Below are positions 19,801 to 31,811 of a DNA stretch of 64,000 bases, piece after piece. Positions within the stretch are counted from its first letter, which is position 1, and each line of letters opens with the position of its first letter. Origin of the DNA: Steinernema hermaphroditum (lineage: Eukaryota > Nematoda > Chromadorea > Rhabditida > Steinernematidae); the NCBI GenBank assembly GCA_030435675.1, contig CM059624.1:13106769-13170768 (forward strand). Reading direction: 5' to 3'. The position numbers and the translations under genes are program-made. The notes under the pieces are model-generated. The model made no database searches. It worked only from the letters and a program-made list of their open reading frames with translations, and was not told the origin of the DNA.

Positions 19801-20605
19801 TCAGTAGCCGAATCCTCCCTGACGATTGAACATGACGGCCAGAATCTCGGCTTCGTGATCATCGTCTGACGAGGAATAAGCGCGATCCTGCAAATGGACA
19901 GATCAGGTGGAATAACAGAAACAAGGTGACGCACATCAAGAAAGTATTCCACTAGTTGAGGTACGCGGTGACGCATACGACGGCTGATTTCACTTGGACT
20001 GTCACATTCCGCCACAGTTCCATCTCGGTTCTCGTGACGGTAGAAGCACTTGTTCCCGAACCTGCAAGAGTCACGATCGTTGGGTTTGAAGTACTTGCAA
20101 ACTTTCTTCGACATATTCTGCTGGTATATTTCAATAAGCTTCTCCTTCTCTGCACCTTCATCGACCCAAACGGCCGCTGGAATCACAAAGTGGCTGTGTG
20201 TTCGGCATTCAGGGCACGATCTATAACAAGGCAAATAGAGAAAGTTCATTTGAAGCTTTCAGTGCAACGCACCTGACTGTTTGTGATTCCATCTCTTGGG
20301 ACTGGCGCCACTTTCGAATGCAGTCCAAGCAGAAGCAGTGACGACAGTTCTGGAGGATGCCAAAGCGAGCATTCTTCTCCCAAACGTTCTCCATGCAGAT
20401 TCCACATGTCTTGTCGATGGTCTTCTCAGTGGCGAAAGCCTCTTCCATCGCTTTCTCGTGTTCTGACACGCACTGTCGGTGATGTTCTCTTCTCTGCTGC
20501 GTATCGTTCGGATGCAAGCACGCTTTGTGGCACATATCACACACATCTCCATGCACGAATTCACACTTGTCGCCTAATTCACAGGTGACGGCGCCGGTGT
20601 GGCGG
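19801..20605 (-). CDS. MKRN1: Makorin-like RING/CCCH E3 ubiquitin ligase (5' incomplete)
   Basis: There are three exons: about 20605-20273, 20220-19935 and 19887-19801. Order of domains: the end of a CCCH finger (C-ELGDK-C-EFV-H), the makorin-type Cys/His motif (CDMCHKACLHP...H..H..C), a RING finger (CGIC...C.H.FC..C...W...CPEC) split by the first intron, then a last CCCH finger (CKYF...C.FG..CFYRH) and an acidic tail. This is the makorin signature order. The intron donors are both GTGCGT. The N-terminal CCCH fingers are not visible, and the region upstream is only about 200 bp before the divergent OTU gene, so the gene is short or truncated. Makorins are RNA-binding E3 ligases. Confidence 0.88.
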
Positions 20606-20822
20606 GCAATCGTGTCGCTCGGGAAATCGTGTCGCTACCGTAATTTATACTGAAAATCAGGGTGTTCGCGGCGGGACCACCACCTCAAATTTCTGATTTC
20701 TAGTGAACCGATTTCCGAGGGATTATCATTTCTGTTTCTTCTCATTTCTACCTGATTTCTTTTTCGTTTCTTATCTTAGTTGATTCCATTGATTAATCCT
20801 ATCTCTTTAGGTTGCAAACAAG

Positions 20823-22222
20823 ATGTCGACGATGGGAAATCCAGTTTCGGACACTGACGAAAACGGCCTGAGGCTTGGCCAGGAAACCGAAGAGCTGCAC
20901 CACGACCGCGTATCGCTCTCTCTTGGCAAAGTCATGCATCAAGCTCGTCAGGCCGATGAGTGGACCCAGAAGGTGTGTGTGTGTGCTGCAGAGTCGCTTA
21001 AACGTGATCTGATTTTAAGATCTGGCTACAAGGGTCAACGAGAAGCCGCCGGTTGTCACGGAATACGAGAATGAAGCAGATAACGGTCAGTTACTTTTTT
21101 ACGCTGTCTTCGTTCTCTCTTTTTCTTTTAGTTCGAAATCGGAAGCAGGATGAAGGTCGGGCGACTGGAAGCCGCGGAAGATGGAAGACAGAAGAAGAGG
21201 AAGAAAAAGATATCATATTTTTGTTGTATTTTTATAGTTTTTTTTTCGAATAAATTCGCTTTCAGGCAGCGAATTGTACGGGGGAATGGAGCCAGGTGAA
21301 TATGACTCAATTCTTGAAAGTCTGGGAGGCGCAAATCCCATAATATTTGGTGCCACGAAGAACGAAAAAGATTCATATCAGCGCAAATTGAAATCGTTCT
21401 GCGCTGAGAACGGAAAACTGTTCTATATGGTTAAAGACTCTAGACGCGAGGTGGTCCGTAAAGGAGAGGTTAACTCGGTCATCCATAAGGCCCACCACGT
21501 AGCATTAAATCATCAGGGGAGAAACGCGGTCATAGAATTTATTAGTCAGAGGTATTTGATTAAAGTCTTCTCATCGTACCGTCTCCTACTCCGTCGATTA
21601 CTTCTGAGACTTCTCTTCTCATTTTTTGGAGGATATCCAAGAGGTCCCTCGGGGTGAGAATAATCGGTGTTCTTTTAAACCATTTTCGCTTCTAGTGGAA
21701 GGAACTGTGCAACAAAAGCCCAAAGGTCGAGTTCTTTGCATCCGTTTTCCTACTTTTGATTGGCAGATGGCTCACAGAAGCAGAATCGGGTATGAAGGGC
21801 CGCAGAAGATTTGGAGAAGCACGGCTCCCTTCATTATGTGGGATACTTATGTCCCAGTTCGACTGATTAACGTTGTTGGTGATGGCAATTGTGGCTTCCG
21901 TGCCCTCTCCATGTTCATGTTTGGACACGAAGAAGCGCATCCAATCCTGCGGACAGAAATTTGCCAGTATATAGCGGCCCAGAGTTTGGGATGGATGCTT
22001 GGCATGAATTCCGCCTACGAGAGCGCTCAGTCTTATTTGACACGAAAGCGTATGGCCATGCCTAACTCGTGGATGGGTACAGTTGAGCTGCAAGCGGCTG
22101 CAGAAATGTTCGACATACATGTGCTCGTGTATGATCATTCTTGCGTTGGTCACTGGAGATGGCGTGCACATTCACCTGACTACACGCGCCTGGGTTACCG
22201 ATTGATACGATTGTGCATATAA
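20823..22222 (+). CDS. OTU-domain cysteine protease-like protein with an H2C2-like zinc-binding segment
   Basis: I propose exons 20823-20972 (or slightly longer), 21020-21085, 21266-21564, 21696-21725 and 21767-22222. The last two junctions keep one frame. The first donor lies in a GTGTGTGT run, so its exact phase is uncertain. The middle exon has YMVKDSRREVV...HKAHHVALNHQGRNAVIEFISQRY, like the H-x(n)-H part of integrase zinc-binding (H2C2) domains. The last exon has the OTU nucleophile block VVGDGNCGFRAL and WMGTVELQAAAEMFDIHV. A clear catalytic His is not seen before the stop, so activity is doubtful unless a further exon exists. The combination suggests a transposon-derived gene. Confidence 0.65.
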
Positions 22223-23018
22223 AGGATATGATTGTTGATAAAGATGAACCCCACTAGACCGGTCGTTCCCCACGTCTCAACAACATTTACTGTCTTGAAC
22301 CTCTACTATCGATCCAGTGAAGGATAAGCTGAACGGGTATCACCATCGTCGCAGTCTACATGTCTACTACAACATTACCATTGATCGCTAGTGTCGCTGC
22401 ACGCGACTCGGAGCGGCAGGATTTCCCGCGGATTTCAAGATTCAAACCACGGAGCTGCTGATTTCCCGCGCAATTTGGAAGGAACAGAAGACTTTCACCA
22501 GGCGAGCGAGGCCAGAGAAGATTCCGGAAGAAGCGCGCGAGAGGCAGAAGTGCAAGGAGGGATTTTGTTGCGTTGATTCTTGTTGTTCACCGTTTGAGTG
22601 TCACCGCAGTGTTTTCTGCGATTTGCGGCTTTTATTGTTGCTATTCCGAACGCGAGTAAATCGTTTGTAACCGCGATTCTCGTGTACCTGCAATTCTCGG
22701 TAGTTCACTACGTGCTGTGACTACCAAACTCTATTCTGTTCGGATTCGGTATTTCACTACGTGCTGTGATTGCCAATCTCTCGTATTTCGGACTCAGTAG
22801 ATCACTACGTGCTGTGACTACTTGCGGTAATTCAGTTGACGTTGCGGATCAACGTCATATACGCGTCCAAATTTTCCCAAAAAGATGTAATTTTAACCCG
22901 CGAAAGCCAATCTTTTCCTGCTTCGCGCATTTATTGTCATGGCTTGCGTGCGTAACGCGGCAGAGCGCGATTCTCCGAGTTCTTAAGCCCTCATTTCCAA
23001 TTGCATATTTTCAGCAAC
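22223..23018. other. Intergenic region with three spaced TCACTACGTGCTGTGA repeats
   Basis: No gene is supported. The left part (22390-22560) is GC-richer with overlapping short frames. The middle holds the spaced repeats. The end (TTGCATATTTTCAG, 23000-23014) is a good splice or trans-splice acceptor for the next gene. Confidence 0.6.
22705..22817. repeat. Three copies of a 16-bp dyad motif at 48-49 bp intervals
   Basis: TCACTACGTGCTGTGA occurs at 22705-22720, 22754-22769 and 22802-22817. The word is an imperfect palindrome (TCAC...GTGA) with an ACGTG core. The sequence between copies is also partly repeated, so it is a diverged tandem array of about 49 bp. It lies 200 bp upstream of the 23019 gene and could serve as a protein-binding array in its promoter. 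Confidence 0.8.
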
Positions 23019-23399
23019 ATGGACCACTATGACGACAGCATCTGGAATTCCTCGAACATCTGGCCGGCGGCCGAAGCACTGCTGAAGGACGTGAAAAGGC
23101 TCGAGGGCGAGAAGGCGGAGCTGCTGCAGCAGCTGAACGCCGCAAAGGACGATCTGCAGAAAGCGCATTTTGTGCTTCTCGACTACTGCTGTGCAAGCGT
23201 TTTCGACGCTCGTGACCTATTCAACAAAGAAATTGTGCGAGAACAGCTGGTGGAAGCCATTGGAACCGAAGCCGGCAATCGCCGCCTGCAGTTGGACCCA
23301 AATGAAATCGAGAACTTCATCACGTGCCGGGTGAACGAGAAAAGGCTCTGGCAATACCAAGGCAAAGTGGGACTGTGTGGTGATGTGTATTTAGTGTAA
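23019..23399 (+). CDS. Uncharacterised 126-aa protein with N-terminal coiled coil
   Basis: The ATG lies five bases after a TTTTCAG, typical of a nematode trans-splice site. Residues about 18-50 (EALLKDVKRLEGEKAELLQQ...) form a heptad coiled coil. The rest is a mixed globular region without a motif I know. It is single-exon and the frame ends at TAA 23397-23399. It is the first of five closely spaced plus-strand genes (with the 23732 gene, NAMPT, TSR3 and BUD32). I do not recognise the family. Confidence 0.6.
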   Translation: MDHYDDSIWNSSNIWPAAEALLKDVKRLEGEKAELLQQLNAAKDDLQKAHFVLLDYCCASVFDARDLFNKEIVREQLVEAIGTEAGNRRLQLDPNEIENFITCRVNEKRLWQYQGKVGLCGDVYLV

Positions 23400-23731
23400 T
23401 AGTTACTTATATTTATATTAACCTGTAAAAAATGTGTTAGGCCTTAATGCCTTTACTAACGATTAGTAAAGTAACCATTGATTTATAGTCTTCAATATTT
23501 GTTGTGAACGTTTGACCGCGTTGTGATACTTATTTTTACTGCTTGGTTGATCATATGACCTTCTCTGGTTTTCACTGCTGTTGTTTCTGTTCGTATGCGT
23601 GCCTGCTGTGGTGTTCGAGCGCTGTTTGCAAGCTGATTTGAGACGGTTTGTGGGCGCGGAGCGTTTTCTTTTCGCGTTGTTGTGTTTATGTTGCTGCTAT
23701 ACTTGATTATTGATTTACCCTGCTTTACAGA

Positions 23732-23934
23732 ATGGATATCCAGAGCGCCATCATAGGAATCGTGGTCGATATCGACAAGAAGCATGGCACGTTCACGCGC
23801 TGGGTTCCGTCAAAGGAACACCTGATGCGGGCTAAGTCCGCCGTCCGCGGTGGTTCTGATTTGAAGGCAAGTTATAGCTCCTTTTATACTAATGTTGATT
23901 CACTGATTTGCAGATGACTCTTTCTCGCCTGTAG
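23732..23934 (+). CDS. Very small two-exon gene with a GC-AG intron
   Basis: The ATG follows CTTTACAG. Exon 1 (23732-23866) encodes MDIQSAIIGIVVDIDKKHG... and ends AAG; the intron 23867-23913 starts GCAAGTT and ends TTTGCAG. Exon 2 (23914-23934) adds six residues and a stop. The result is about 51 aa. The donor matches the strong GC-AG consensus AG|GCAAGT. Function is unknown. It might be the 5' part of a longer gene, or a short upstream ORF of the NAMPT transcript, which starts 211 bp downstream. Confidence 0.45.
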
Positions 23935-24144
23935 TAAACAACGTCACCTTTTCCGTCGGACGATATCCTCTTCTTTCGCAATCGCTGCGCCTTTTCGACC
24001 TCACTTTCACACATGATTACCCGTCTTCAGCCTCAGCCCTCCGCATTGCATTAAGCACGCCTTCTTCCGCCTCTCTTGCGCTGTTTGCGCTGCTGAGCAC
24101 GATGTTATTCCCATTTCAGTGCCTTAGTGCTTTGCAATTCCAAA

Positions 24145-26058
<1,914 letters not shown>

Positions 26059-26080
26059 AATGTTTCTTTTTCGCAATAAA

Positions 26081-26647
26081 TTTTAAACAGGAAGAGGTTC
26101 TGCGAGCCGTTTTACTGTATCCGGTGAGTCATACGGTGTATTTCGGTCCTGGTATCGTAGACAAGCACCGCCATCAATCTTTTATGCGGATCTGTGCGTA
26201 ATCGTTCGGTTTCCGACCACTTTCCGACTGATTCCTACCACAAAATGACCGCCGTTGTTTGCAGACTTCATCTAGCAGACAGACACCGAAAAGGGGAAAT
26301 TTTATTCTCATATTAAGAGCGATTGTCCCCAATGGTGTAAAGCATCGAATGAGTCATCGTTCCTGTGGATTCATTCACTGTTCAAGATGGCCATATTTCA
26401 CTTCTTGATTACTGACTCGAGCAATTGAAACCGACTATACAAGGTTCGTCAAACGAAGCTGCAATGCAGTGTTCGAATGTGGTCCAGACACGACTTTCCT
26501 GTGCATTCTCTGATGGATTTGAGTTATCTTGATTTTTGAATTTGGAGAAGTTTTGGTGAAAGGACATCAAAATATTTCCCAATCACACTGTCTCCTCTTT
26601 CAGAACGTCTCTATGTTGTTTCATAATCTTCAATTTACAGATCCAAG
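26081..26647. other. Intergenic spacer between NAMPT and TSR3
   Basis: About 570 bp with no supported gene, repeat or RNA. It ends in a polypyrimidine tract and TTTACAG at about 26634-26640, consistent with an acceptor for TSR3. Confidence 0.6.
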
Positions 26648-27509
26648 ATGCCCCCGAAAGGCAAGAAAAGCGGGGCGTACGGCAAGACGCGCCATAAGGA
26701 ATCTGCGCGGATGCGAGGCGTGCGACAGAAGGAAACAGAGGAGCGATTCGAGGAGCGGCCACGCGATGAAGAAGAGGTGGAGAACGAGTCATCATGCTCG
26801 GAGCTCGACAACGGCACGGACGAGGACAGCTCAGAGGAGGAGACGAGGATCACGGCCGATCAGTTGGCTTGCCGTCTAGCCATGTTCGACTTCAATCAAT
26901 GTGACCCGAAGCGATGTTCTGGCCGGAAGTTGCAACGGCATGGACTTATCTACACGCAAAAGCTGGGGACGAAGTTCGGTGGATTGGTTTTGTCTCCTAC
27001 AGGTTGGTTTTTTCGGTATTATTCAGTGTTGCAGATGCTGTCTTTCAGGCGTGAGCACTCTCTCCCCTGCTGACCGCGATTTCATTCTGGAGAACGGCCT
27101 TTGCGTCGTTGATTGTTCATGGAATCAGGTGGAACACACGCCGATCCATCGAGTCAAGGCCCAAGAACACCGTCTGTTGCCGTTCCTGGTCGCTGCGAAT
27201 CCAGTGAACTATGGAAAACCCTGCCGGCTAACATGTGCCGAAGCGATCGCCGCCGGTCTCTACATCATAGGCGAGCGGGCGTCCTGCAATCTGCTGATGT
27301 CGAAGTTCAAGTGGGGCCTGAACTTTGTTGAGCTGAACCGTGAGGCGCTTGAAATTTATGCGAAATGCAAGGATTCCAAAGAGATCATCGAGAAACAGGA
27401 GGAGATCATGGCCCAGATCGACCGGGAGCGTGAAGAGCTCCGTGCGAAGCCGATAGATTTACCGCCGGGATTCTCGGATGAAGAGGACGAGGAAGAAGAA
27501 GAAGATTAA
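26648..27509 (+). CDS. TSR3: 18S rRNA aminocarboxypropyltransferase TSR3
   Basis: It transfers the 3-amino-3-carboxypropyl group from SAM to the hypermodified pseudouridine of 18S rRNA in late 40S maturation. There are two exons, 26648-27002 and 27049-27509 (46-nt intron), 271 aa. After a basic start (MPPKGKKSG...) and an acidic low-complexity stretch comes the conserved core: [20 protein letters not shown]...[42 protein letters not shown] and [12 protein letters not shown]. This is the RLI-like plus DUF367 arrangement. It ends in an acidic tail. The stop codon is only 138 bp before the ATG of BUD32, suggesting co-transcription. Confidence 0.95.
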
Positions 27510-27646
27510 TCTTGTTATTGTTGGTTTCATTGTTATTTGTTAAAGATTCTATCACCTGAAGGCCAACCGTCGTCACACATCTCGTTTCATCGTTTGGAGC
27601 CTATTTTCTTTCATTGCCTGGGATAAGTGTGCTACGATTTTTCAGG

Positions 27647-28743
27647 ATGGATGGAGCGACCCCAATGGAAACCGATGACGGCGCATGTGAAACAAGTTTC
27701 GGTTATGACATCGATAAATCGTCTTTGAAGCAAGGAGCCGAAGGCCGTCTCCTGAACTGTACATTTCTTGGACGGAGGGCGGTGCTGAAGGAGCGCTTTT
27801 CTAAGAAGTACCGCCATCCCGATCTAGACGTGTCGCTGACGAAGGAGCGCATGAAGGCTGAGCTGAAGGGGATCATGCGCTGTTCAGAGGTAGGTCAGAG
27901 AATCAAAACGATCGTTTGGCGAGGAACAGATCTACATGTCTGGTTCGATAGATTGATTGTCTGAAACTTAGAGACGAAACGAGTCTGCAGATAGACGAAA
28001 TCATCAACACTGCTCGCTTCTTCATAGAATGTCTGAGTAGTCGGACGAGACGTTAAACTTTATTTTTTGCGAATAGTCTGTGGACCCGGTCGATTCTTTG
28101 ACTAAGAACAGACAGATCAGACTAGACAAATCACTCCTTTTACTAAACGAACCTAAACAGTTTACTTGCTTCTTGATGAAAAATTTAATGAGAATTTTCT
28201 TTTCAGCTAGGAGGCGTTCGCGTGCCACGGGTTTACTTCGTCAACACCCAATCGAACCAGATCATCTTTGAGCGAATCGAGGGAGATCCTGTGCGTGTCT
28301 TTATCAATAGTCACCACGATGATGCGAATGACCCTGTCGTCAAGGTGGTGATTATTTTACTTCACTTTTGACGTTGGTAACATCTTCAGGAGAAGCTTGT
28401 AAACTTGTGCAAACGGATAGGAAAAACCATCTCGACGATGCACAGAGCGGGAATCATCCACGGCGACCTGACCACGTCGAACATGATGCTGGAGAATGGC
28501 GATCCAGAGCGATTGGTGATGATCGATTTTGGATTGGCGTCCGCCAGCCCCACTGCCGAAGACAAGGGCGTAGATCTGTACGTGCTGGAGCGAGCTATCC
28601 TGTCGACTCATCCGTTTGCTGAATATCTCTTCGAGTCCATCCTGCAAGGTTACAAAGAAGCGAATGAAAAGCACTTCAAGCCCGTAAGCGCCAAACTGGA
28701 GGAAGTCCGCATGAGAGGGAGAAAGCGGGAAATGGTTGGATGA
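27647..28743 (+). CDS. TP53RK: BUD32/TP53RK atypical kinase of the KEOPS complex
   Basis: Bud32 is the small kinase/ATPase of KEOPS that supports tRNA t6A37 formation. Exons are 27647-27889, 28207-28344 and 28390-28743 (introns 317 and 45 nt), 244 aa, normal for the family. Visible features are a glycine-rich start (KQGAEGRLL), the lysine in AVLKERFSKKYRHPDLD, which is a Bud32 signature, IIFERIEG, the catalytic loop HGDLTTSNMML and the metal-binding DFGLA followed by AEDKGVDLYVLERA. The C-terminal basic tail (RMRGRKREMVG) matches the Bud32 end that contacts tRNA or Kae1. The start ATG follows T-rich TTCAGG. Confidence 0.96.
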
Positions 28744-28879
28744 AGATTTATCCTTGTTGTTACGTTGTTATGATCGCTCAGGCCTCGATTCACTATAATA
28801 AATAAGTCAATGCTAAGGTTTAGTATCACGTAATAGATTCAATACAAGTTATAATACACATTAGAAATCGACGGAACTT

Positions 28880-30121
28880 CTACAGATCAAACAAATCATC
28901 AAATACGCCCTTGACTGGCTCGGGCATCTTCACCTCTTCGGACTCGACGAGTAGCTTGCTATCAGGGTCTCGTAGCCACGACTTAATCTTCGATATCTCC
29001 TCTCTGAAGACGATCATGAGAATTACTCGAATAGTTTTGAAGGAGGCTCACTTTCCGTCTTCAATAACTTTCCGGATCGAGCCGTGGTCCCTAAGCACTT
29101 TGAATGCGAGCGAGTTTTCATTCCACGAGCGCCTGCCTGTGGTCTTGCACACTGAACGTTGAGCGCCGCTGCGTCGAGGGGAAGGGGTCTACAACATTAA
29201 TCTATGAAGTCAAGCACAGCAGCAAGACGTTTGTACGGTCTGGTTAATCTTCGCGATGAGTGCGTCAACCCGTTTCCCATCCTCTTCAGAATTTGTCAGC
29301 GTGAATTGCACGTCGTATTCGCAGAAGTCCACGAGCAGCAAATCTGAAAATATGAAAATTCATGATTTGTAGCAGATTTTTCTCTACGGACCTGAGTTCG
29401 AAATCATTTTATCTGCACACATCTGCGACACGAGATCCTCTGTCAGCCATTTCATCAACGAGACCCATTTCACGTAGAGTGCCGGGTAGTCGCGGATGAA
29501 GTAATCGAGGACCGGTTGGCCAGTCAAACGATACGTGTTCTCCCCTATACCGACAGTTTCGCATTCGTATTGTTTTTCGTCGAGATCTAAAAATGGGCAT
29601 CGTTACAGAAAAGTTCACGACGATCTGAACATACCGGCTAAAGTCGGCTCGATAATCTTGCCCATGATATCGATGACAAGACCGTTTGTAAGCTTCCATT
29701 CCCAATAAAAGTCGCGATTCACTTTAGCAAGCGCTTCGAAGAAGGGTTTGTCTCGGTTCAAAAGCTGCGTCATTTTCTTCTCCAACCCGCGCTCGTCCGC
29801 ACTTTTCACGTAAGAACACTTAGTAGGCGAGCCATTTGTTTCGTTGGCGAGTCTCCTAAAATGCAAGTCACACGAATATCTCGCGTGCCAATTCAAAAAC
29901 ACTAACGGTTTTGTCAGTATGTTCTTCATGATTTTCCAGAAGAGAACATCGACATCTTTGTTCGACGATGTTGACGGTCGCGCGCCGTTTCGCAGTTCCA
30001 CGAGAATCTCGTTCCAGAGGTCGATCTGTTCGTCGAATGTGAGGACGAGGCACTGCCAGCGAGCTTCGAATGCTTCCTGAAACGCTGCGTCGTGCTCATC
30101 GCCGTTTTTCGAGGTGGACAT
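28880..30121 (-). CDS. Uncharacterised 349-aa protein, five exons
   Basis: Exons on the minus strand are 30121-29635, 29586-29392, 29343-29237, 29188-29052 and 29003-28880. All introns are 48 nt and GT-AG, and all phases agree, so the model is well supported although I do not recognise the protein. The N-terminal half is helical with many aromatic residues (WQCLVLTFDEQIDLWNEIL). The C-terminal half has a Ser/Arg linker (TPSPRRSGAQRS) and a helical end (HGSIRKVIEDGKEEISKIKS) with an acidic FDDLFDL tail. No signal peptide or membrane segment is seen. It converges with BUD32, leaving 136 bp. Confidence 0.8.
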
Positions 30122-30735
30122 TGAGAGGAGCGAACGCTGAAAGCAGAGCAGGGTGAAGGCAACGGAAAAGGCTCGCGTAATTTTGCACCAAAAAAAACCG
30201 CGAACATAATGCTAATTTGCAGAAAATAAGATCTTTTCTTTTTGTAGATATTGAATGTAGAAGATCATACCGAATATTTTGAGTGTACTGGTACAGAAAC
30301 GAGGAAATCCGTGGCGCTATCACGCTACGAAACACAACTGATAAGGACAACGAGCTGATTTGCAGAAAGTAAAACACATTTTGTAATGGTCCCGTAAACA
30401 TTCAGTACAGAATATCATGCAAACACTTCAGAGAAAGTTACTTAAGCTAGCACATTACAGAGATACAACAAATCGAGACCACAAGCTTAGATTCAACCGG
30501 CCACAAGGAGGGAAACAACAGTCTGCACAGCTCATGTGCCACTTCGTCTGTCGCAGAGACAACTTGTCTAGAGGTACGTGGATTCAAAAAACAGACGCCT
30601 AGTAAACGTCGTCCTGTCTCGGTGCAGCGCACACTTTGCAAAACTTGCAGCGACACGAGCGGTTGGGGAGTGGACTCGTCGATGTACGAATTAGGTTAAT
30701 CACATACATTTATTCGCTAAGATCTCAGTCATATA
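30122..30735. other. Intergenic region, no supported gene
   Basis: It holds only short overlapping frames on both strands. An AATAAA on the minus strand at about 30711 probably serves the gene ending at 30736. Confidence 0.55.
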
Positions 30736-31102
30736 TTACTTACTTTTCTTCGACGACTGCATAAACGACGATTCGGTCTGCACTTCACGGACCGTTCCCT
30801 CCAGCTTGAGCGTTGCTTTGAACGCCGATCCGTCGAAGTAACTTTTGGCCAGCTCCTAAACAGTAATCCATGCCTTTATTTGGATCAAAAGATCGACAAA
30901 CCTGTGAGATCTGGAAGTCTCTGATCATGTCACTCTCCGAGCAGTTCGTTGTGCTGGGATTTCTGCGGATCGGCGACTTTCGCCTCTTCATCTCGCGCAC
31001 ATTCGCCTCGAATATCTTCTCTATCTTCTCCGTTAACTCCGCGGGAGAAAGTTGCTCGTCGCTGTTCGGGTATTTGGTCGAAGCCACTGTGGTGCTGGAC
31101 AT
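30736..31102 (-). CDS. Uncharacterised 106-aa protein, two exons
   Basis: Minus-strand exons 31102-30902 and 30855-30736 are separated by a 46-nt GT-AG intron. The protein has a helical acidic-basic N-terminus (SPAELTEKIEKIFEANVREM), a basic stretch (KRRKSPIRR) and a short Ser/Lys-rich tail. The last codons AAA AGT AAG TAA overlap a donor-like GTAAGT. No later exon was found, and a poly(A) signal follows closely. I do not recognise the family. Confidence 0.65.
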
Positions 31103-31289
31103 TCCGCTAGCTTTCCGACCGCTCCAAAGGGGTGAGTGAACCTGGAATGGTGGGGATGGGGGAGGCGGTGGTTGCTAGACCGGGTTCTGTCTATAGAGGG
31201 CAAGTCGTCTCGTCTCACAGCTAGCAGTGCTTCCTGGAGGGATAAGAAGCTCTCATTTCAAATCATTTTGATTGATAATTTTACGATTG

Positions 31290-31447
31290 TACGTCCAAGA
31301 AGCAGTCGCGACTTTCCTTTTCTTGCATCATCTGAGTTATATGATTGCCGCGCCGACCTCTTTTATCAGCTAATCGCCTATCAGTGAATCGTCTGCTATT
31401 TTACCCCCCGCCACAGGGTCCACTTCCCACTTCTGTCCCTTGCCCCC
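31290..31447 (+). repeat. Duplicated M13-gene upstream region (copy A)
   Basis: Closely matches 32680-32827 (the sequence immediately before the M13 ATG) and, in reverse, 36299-36460. It contains CTCTTTTATCAGCTAATCGC in all three places. It is presumably the M13 promoter or 5' UTR, now present three times. Confidence 0.85.
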
Positions 31448-31801
31448 ATGGCGCGTAGTACGCTCGTCACCGTCACCTTCGTGGTCTTCGGAGTCGTCCT
31501 TCTGGCGATCCTTGGACTCTCTATAACGAACTTGGTCTTCATGTCGTTTGCCTTTTCGCACCACGGAGGTCCACCTCATCACCCTGGAGGTCCGCCAGGT
31601 CAAGGAGGCCCGCCGGGTCAAGGAGGTCCACCAGCTCAAGGAGGCCCGCCAGCTCAAGGAGGTCCACCAGCGCAAGGCCCTGCAGCACATGGAGGACCGA
31701 TAAATCACGGAGTTCTGACGACTACTACAACTCCACCGACTAATGGACCTCCCTCAGCCAAATTCAGATCATTCCGAAGCTCTGCCTTGCTGAATTCCTA
31801 A
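31448..31801 (+). pseudogene. Chimeric ORF: M13 peptidase N-terminus + Pro/Gly repeats + synaptotagmin exon scrap
   Basis: The first about 45 residues (MARSTLVTVTFVVFGVV...) are nearly identical to the signal-anchor of the complete M13 gene at 32828. They continue into an expanded run of GGPPGQ/GGPPAQ repeats. The peptidase domain is absent. The last residues (FRSFRSSALLNS) correspond to the terminal exon of the synaptotagmin gene at 37480-37520 (FSSFRSSASLNS), so the ORF ends in a fused scrap just before the inverted-repeat arm. It could still encode a 117-aa membrane-anchored peptide, but it is best seen as a by-product of the duplication. Confidence 0.75.
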
Positions 31802-31811
31802 TATTCTCGTG

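Noticed and set aside
22391..22640. Cys-rich plus-strand frame (CKEGFCCVDSCC...)
   Set aside because: No start codon in that frame and no signal peptide; the overlapping ORF with ATG lacks the cysteines.
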